DNA of 8,054 bases, taken from NCBI GenBank assembly GCA_015661865.1, contig DQVG01000134.1, forward strand, positions 1 to 8,054, given 5' to 3'. A program made the translations under genes and the position numbers. This document shows positions 6,577 to 8,054 of this stretch, piece after piece. Positions within the stretch are counted from its first letter, which is position 1. The number at the start of each line of letters is the position of its first letter. The notes under the pieces are model-generated. The model saw only the letters and a list, made by a program, of their open reading frames with translations, was not told where the DNA came from and ran no database searches. Source of the stretch: Desulfurobacteriaceae bacterium (GTDB lineage: Bacteria > Aquificota > Aquificia > Desulfurobacteriales > DQVG01).

Positions 6577-6732
6577 TTATTTCCCAAATATACGAAGATA
6601 AAGCCAAAGTAATATTGCTAAACCTAAAGATAATAATTTTAAAAGTATATTAGTTGTAAAAAATTTTTTAAAATTATCTTTTATATTAAATATATTAAGT
6701 ACTATCCATTTCCAAGCCCATTTCTTTTTCAT
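6577..6732 (-). CDS. 51-residue single-span membrane protein resembling the YbbR/CdaR N-terminal anchor
   Basis: A short gene of 51 codons. The product starts MKKKWAWKW, then has one hydrophobic span at about residues 28-47 (LLKLLSLGLAILLWLYL) and stops at once after RIFGK. The pattern 'N..LKLLSLGLAI.LWLY' is the signature of the N-terminal membrane helix of YbbR/CdaR, the regulator usually encoded directly after cdaA. Here the extracytoplasmic YbbR repeats are absent altogether. GGAAGG lies five bases before the ATG, which supports translation, although this string also encodes the end of cdaA. The gene overlaps cdaA by 38 bases and ends one base before the LptD-like ATG. Predicted topology is N-in/C-out, and it could partner CdaA in the membrane. 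Alternatives are a remnant of a truncated ybbR, or the anchor of a protein split from the LptD-like gene by a frameshift. Confidence 0.65.
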   Translation of the reverse strand: MKKKWAWKWIVLNIFNIKDNFKKFFTTNILLKLLSLGLAILLWLYLRIFGK

Positions 6733-7486
6733 TTAAACCTTCCAAAAGAAGACGAATTAGTAATTTTTTTAAAACATCTATGGATATATTTTTTAAACAT
6801 TTTCCTGAAAAGGCTAAAGATATATCTCCCCTTTCTTCGGAAATAATTATAGATATTGCATCCGTAATTTCCGTGATCCCTATACCGGCTCGGTGTCTTG
6901 TCCCAAAACTATTTGGAAGTTCTGGATTGGAAGATAAGGGTAAAAATGCACTAGCCATATATATTCTATCTCCCCTTATTATTACGGCTCCATCATGCAA
7001 GGGAGTTTTTGGAAAAAAAATAGTTTCAAGTAGTTCTTTGGATATTAAAGCATCTAGTAAAATTCCGGCTTTTAAAAGATAGTTATCTAATTTTACATTT
7101 CTTTCTATTACTATTAAAGCTCCTATTTTTTCTTTAGCCATATCTTTTACGGCTTCAATAATTTCATCTATAGTTATTAAAGTTTTACTTTCAAGATTTT
7201 GAAAGGATATATTAGTCTCACCTAATCTTGCTAAAAATTTTCTCAGTTCTGGTTGAAAAAGAACCACTAAAGCAAAAATCCCTAAGGTAGTAGCTTGACT
7301 AAGAATCCAATATAAAGTTTTTAAATTTAGTAATTTAGCAACAAAAGTAGCAAGAAGAATAAGTATAATACCTATTAGAATTTGAAAAGCCCGGGTTTCA
7401 ATTAGAAATTGAAGAACATAATAAATTATTAAGGATACTAAAAAAATATCTATTATATCTGTAAGTTTAACATCTAGAAAGGACAT
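6695..7486 (-). CDS. cdaA: Membrane diadenylate cyclase CdaA (DisA_N/DAC domain)
   Basis: A 263-residue membrane enzyme that condenses two ATP into the second messenger c-di-AMP. Three transmembrane helices occupy about residues 11-28, 34-53 and 58-77. The cytosolic DAC domain follows, from FQPELRKFLARLG (77-89) to about residue 230. Both signature motifs are intact: DGA at 165-167 within LHDGAVII, and RHR at 197-199 within GTRHRAG; ISEERGDISLA closes the domain. Length and layout are typical of the CdaA/YbbP class and unlike DisA, which lacks the helices. The ATG at 7486 has GGAG upstream and overlaps the end of folP by 20 bases. The normal partner gene ybbR/cdaR is reduced downstream to a bare membrane segment. 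c-di-AMP usually controls potassium and osmolyte transport and envelope stress; targets in this organism cannot be seen here. Confidence 0.95.
   Translation of the reverse strand: MSFLDVKLTDIIDIFLVSLIIYYVLQFLIETRAFQILIGIILILLATFVAKLLNLKTLYWILSQATTLGIFALVVLFQPELRKFLARLGETNISFQNLESKTLITIDEIIEAVKDMAKEKIGALIVIERNVKLDNYLLKAGILLDALISKELLETIFFPKTPLHDGAVIIRGDRIYMASAFLPLSSNPELPNSFGTRHRAGIGITEITDAISIIISEERGDISLAFSGKCLKNISIDVLKKLLIRLLLEGLNEKEMGLEMDST
6738..6743 (-). promoter_or_regulatory. Ribosome-binding site for the 51-residue membrane gene
   Basis: GGAAGG on the minus strand is five bases before the ATG at 6732 and lies inside the end of cdaA. It is the main evidence beyond homology that the small gene is translated. 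Because the same bases encode Glu-Gly in CdaA, a chance match is possible. Confidence 0.5.
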
Positions 7487-8054
7487 CTAAAAGCTCCAAA
7501 GCTCTTCTATGTTCCTTGACATCGTGAACTCTAAAAATATTTGCTCCCTGTTGATATAAGTATAAATTAGAGGCTAAAGTTCCTTCTAATCTCTCTTTGG
7601 GATCATCTAGATTTAAAATTTTTCCTATAAAAGATTTTCTAGAAGTTCCAACTAATATTGGCAATCCAAATTTTTTAAAATGAGATATATTCTTTATTAA
7701 AGTTAAATTATCTTCTAACCTTTTTCCAAAACCTATCCCCACATCCAAAATAATATTTGTATAGGGATAATTAACTTTTAACAAAGTTTCAATTTTCTCT
7801 TCAAAGAATTTAGATACTTCATCTAAAACATTTTCATAATAAGGATTTTTTTGCATATCTTTGGGCGTTCCTTTAATATGATTTATTACAACTGGAGCAT
7901 GAGTACTTTTAAGAACATTTATCATATCCTTATCAAAAGTTAAACCTGAAATATCATTAACAATATCTGCTCCTACTTCTATAGCTTTTTGAGCAACCTT
8001 TGCCTTATAAGTATCTATAGAAATAAAGATATTTTTTGGTAAACTTTCCCTTAA
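7467..8054 (-). CDS. folP: Dihydropteroate synthase (C-terminal 195 residues; 5' end outside window)
   Basis: The C-terminal part of the TIM-barrel enzyme that joins p-aminobenzoate to hydroxymethyl-dihydropterin pyrophosphate in folate synthesis, the target of sulfonamides. The frame is open to the right edge, so roughly the first 70-80 residues are missing. Signatures in order are ISIDTYKA, ADIVNDISG with the pterin-binding Asn, INHIKGTPKDMQ, DVGIGFGK, LVGTSRKSFIG and FRVHDVKEH. The usual DPGIGFGK loop reads DVGIGFGK here, a Pro-to-Val change that is probably tolerated. The ATG at 7925 in frame is an internal Met and not the start, because conserved family sequence continues upstream of it. 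The stop overlaps the start of cdaA by 20 bases, matching the folP-cdaA order seen in many bacteria. Confidence 0.95.
   Translation of the reverse strand, partial: LRESLPKNIFISIDTYKAKVAQKAIEVGADIVNDISGLTFDKDMINVLKSTHAPVVINHIKGTPKDMQKNPYYENVLDEVSKFFEEKIETLLKVNYPYTNIILDVGIGFGKRLEDNLTLIKNISHFKKFGLPILVGTSRKSFIGKILNLDDPKERLEGTLASNLYLYQQGANIFRVHDVKEHRRALELLDVLSRC

Noticed and set aside
6780..7082. Plus-strand reading frame of 100 codons
   Set aside because: It is antisense to the catalytic domain of cdaA and shows no family signature.
7467..7925. folP beginning at the internal ATG at 7925
   Set aside because: The frame continues to the window edge with conserved FolP sequence (ISIDTYKA, ADIVNDISG), so the Met is internal.
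1..8054. CRISPR array, tRNA, rRNA or insertion sequence
   Set aside because: No regularly spaced repeats, cloverleaf segments, transposase motifs or terminal inverted repeats were seen; nearly every base is inside minus-strand genes.

Overview
All genes run on the minus strand, so the window reads right to left as a dense run of eleven genes with overlaps or gaps of a few tens of bases, probably one or a few long transcripts. The DNA is very AT-rich and the proteins are rich in Lys, Ile, Glu, Phe and Tyr. An LptD-like outer-membrane segment and a periplasmic lytic transglycosylase point to a Gram-negative (diderm) bacterium. The folP-cdaA-ybbR order, the AT bias and the thermophile-like composition fit a Thermodesulfobacterium-like member of Desulfobacterota/Thermodesulfobacteriota; Aquificota is a weaker alternative. 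This placement is an inference.

In order of transcription: 8054-7467, dihydropteroate synthase (folP, 5' part outside the window); 7486-6695, membrane diadenylate cyclase (cdaA); 6732-6577, a 51-residue gene that looks like only the membrane anchor of a YbbR/CdaR protein; 6575-5829, a miniature LptD-like protein; a perfect 13-bp hairpin over its stop codon; 5765-4527, a GGDEF diguanylate cyclase with an N-terminal four-cysteine segment; 4540-2807, an exported Slt-type lytic transglycosylase; 2835-2179, ribulose-phosphate 3-epimerase (rpe); 2169-1732 and 1720-1232, two small proteins that each join an N-terminal winged-helix-like domain to a C-terminal Hfq/LSm-like domain; 1235-84, a T4 Rnl1-family RNA ligase; 58-1, the first 19 codons of hisH.

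The right half combines folate synthesis, c-di-AMP and c-di-GMP signalling, and envelope functions. The left half holds the most unusual unit: two diverged HTH-LSm proteins followed, with a 4-base overlap, by an ATP-dependent RNA ligase with all its nucleotidyltransferase motifs. It lies between the housekeeping genes rpe and hisH. I propose this as a possible undescribed RNA-repair or RNA-joining cassette in which the Hfq-like proteins bind or present RNA to the ligase. That role is inferred from domains and linkage. There is no gene-free stretch above 300 bases, and I saw no tRNA, rRNA, IS element or CRISPR array.
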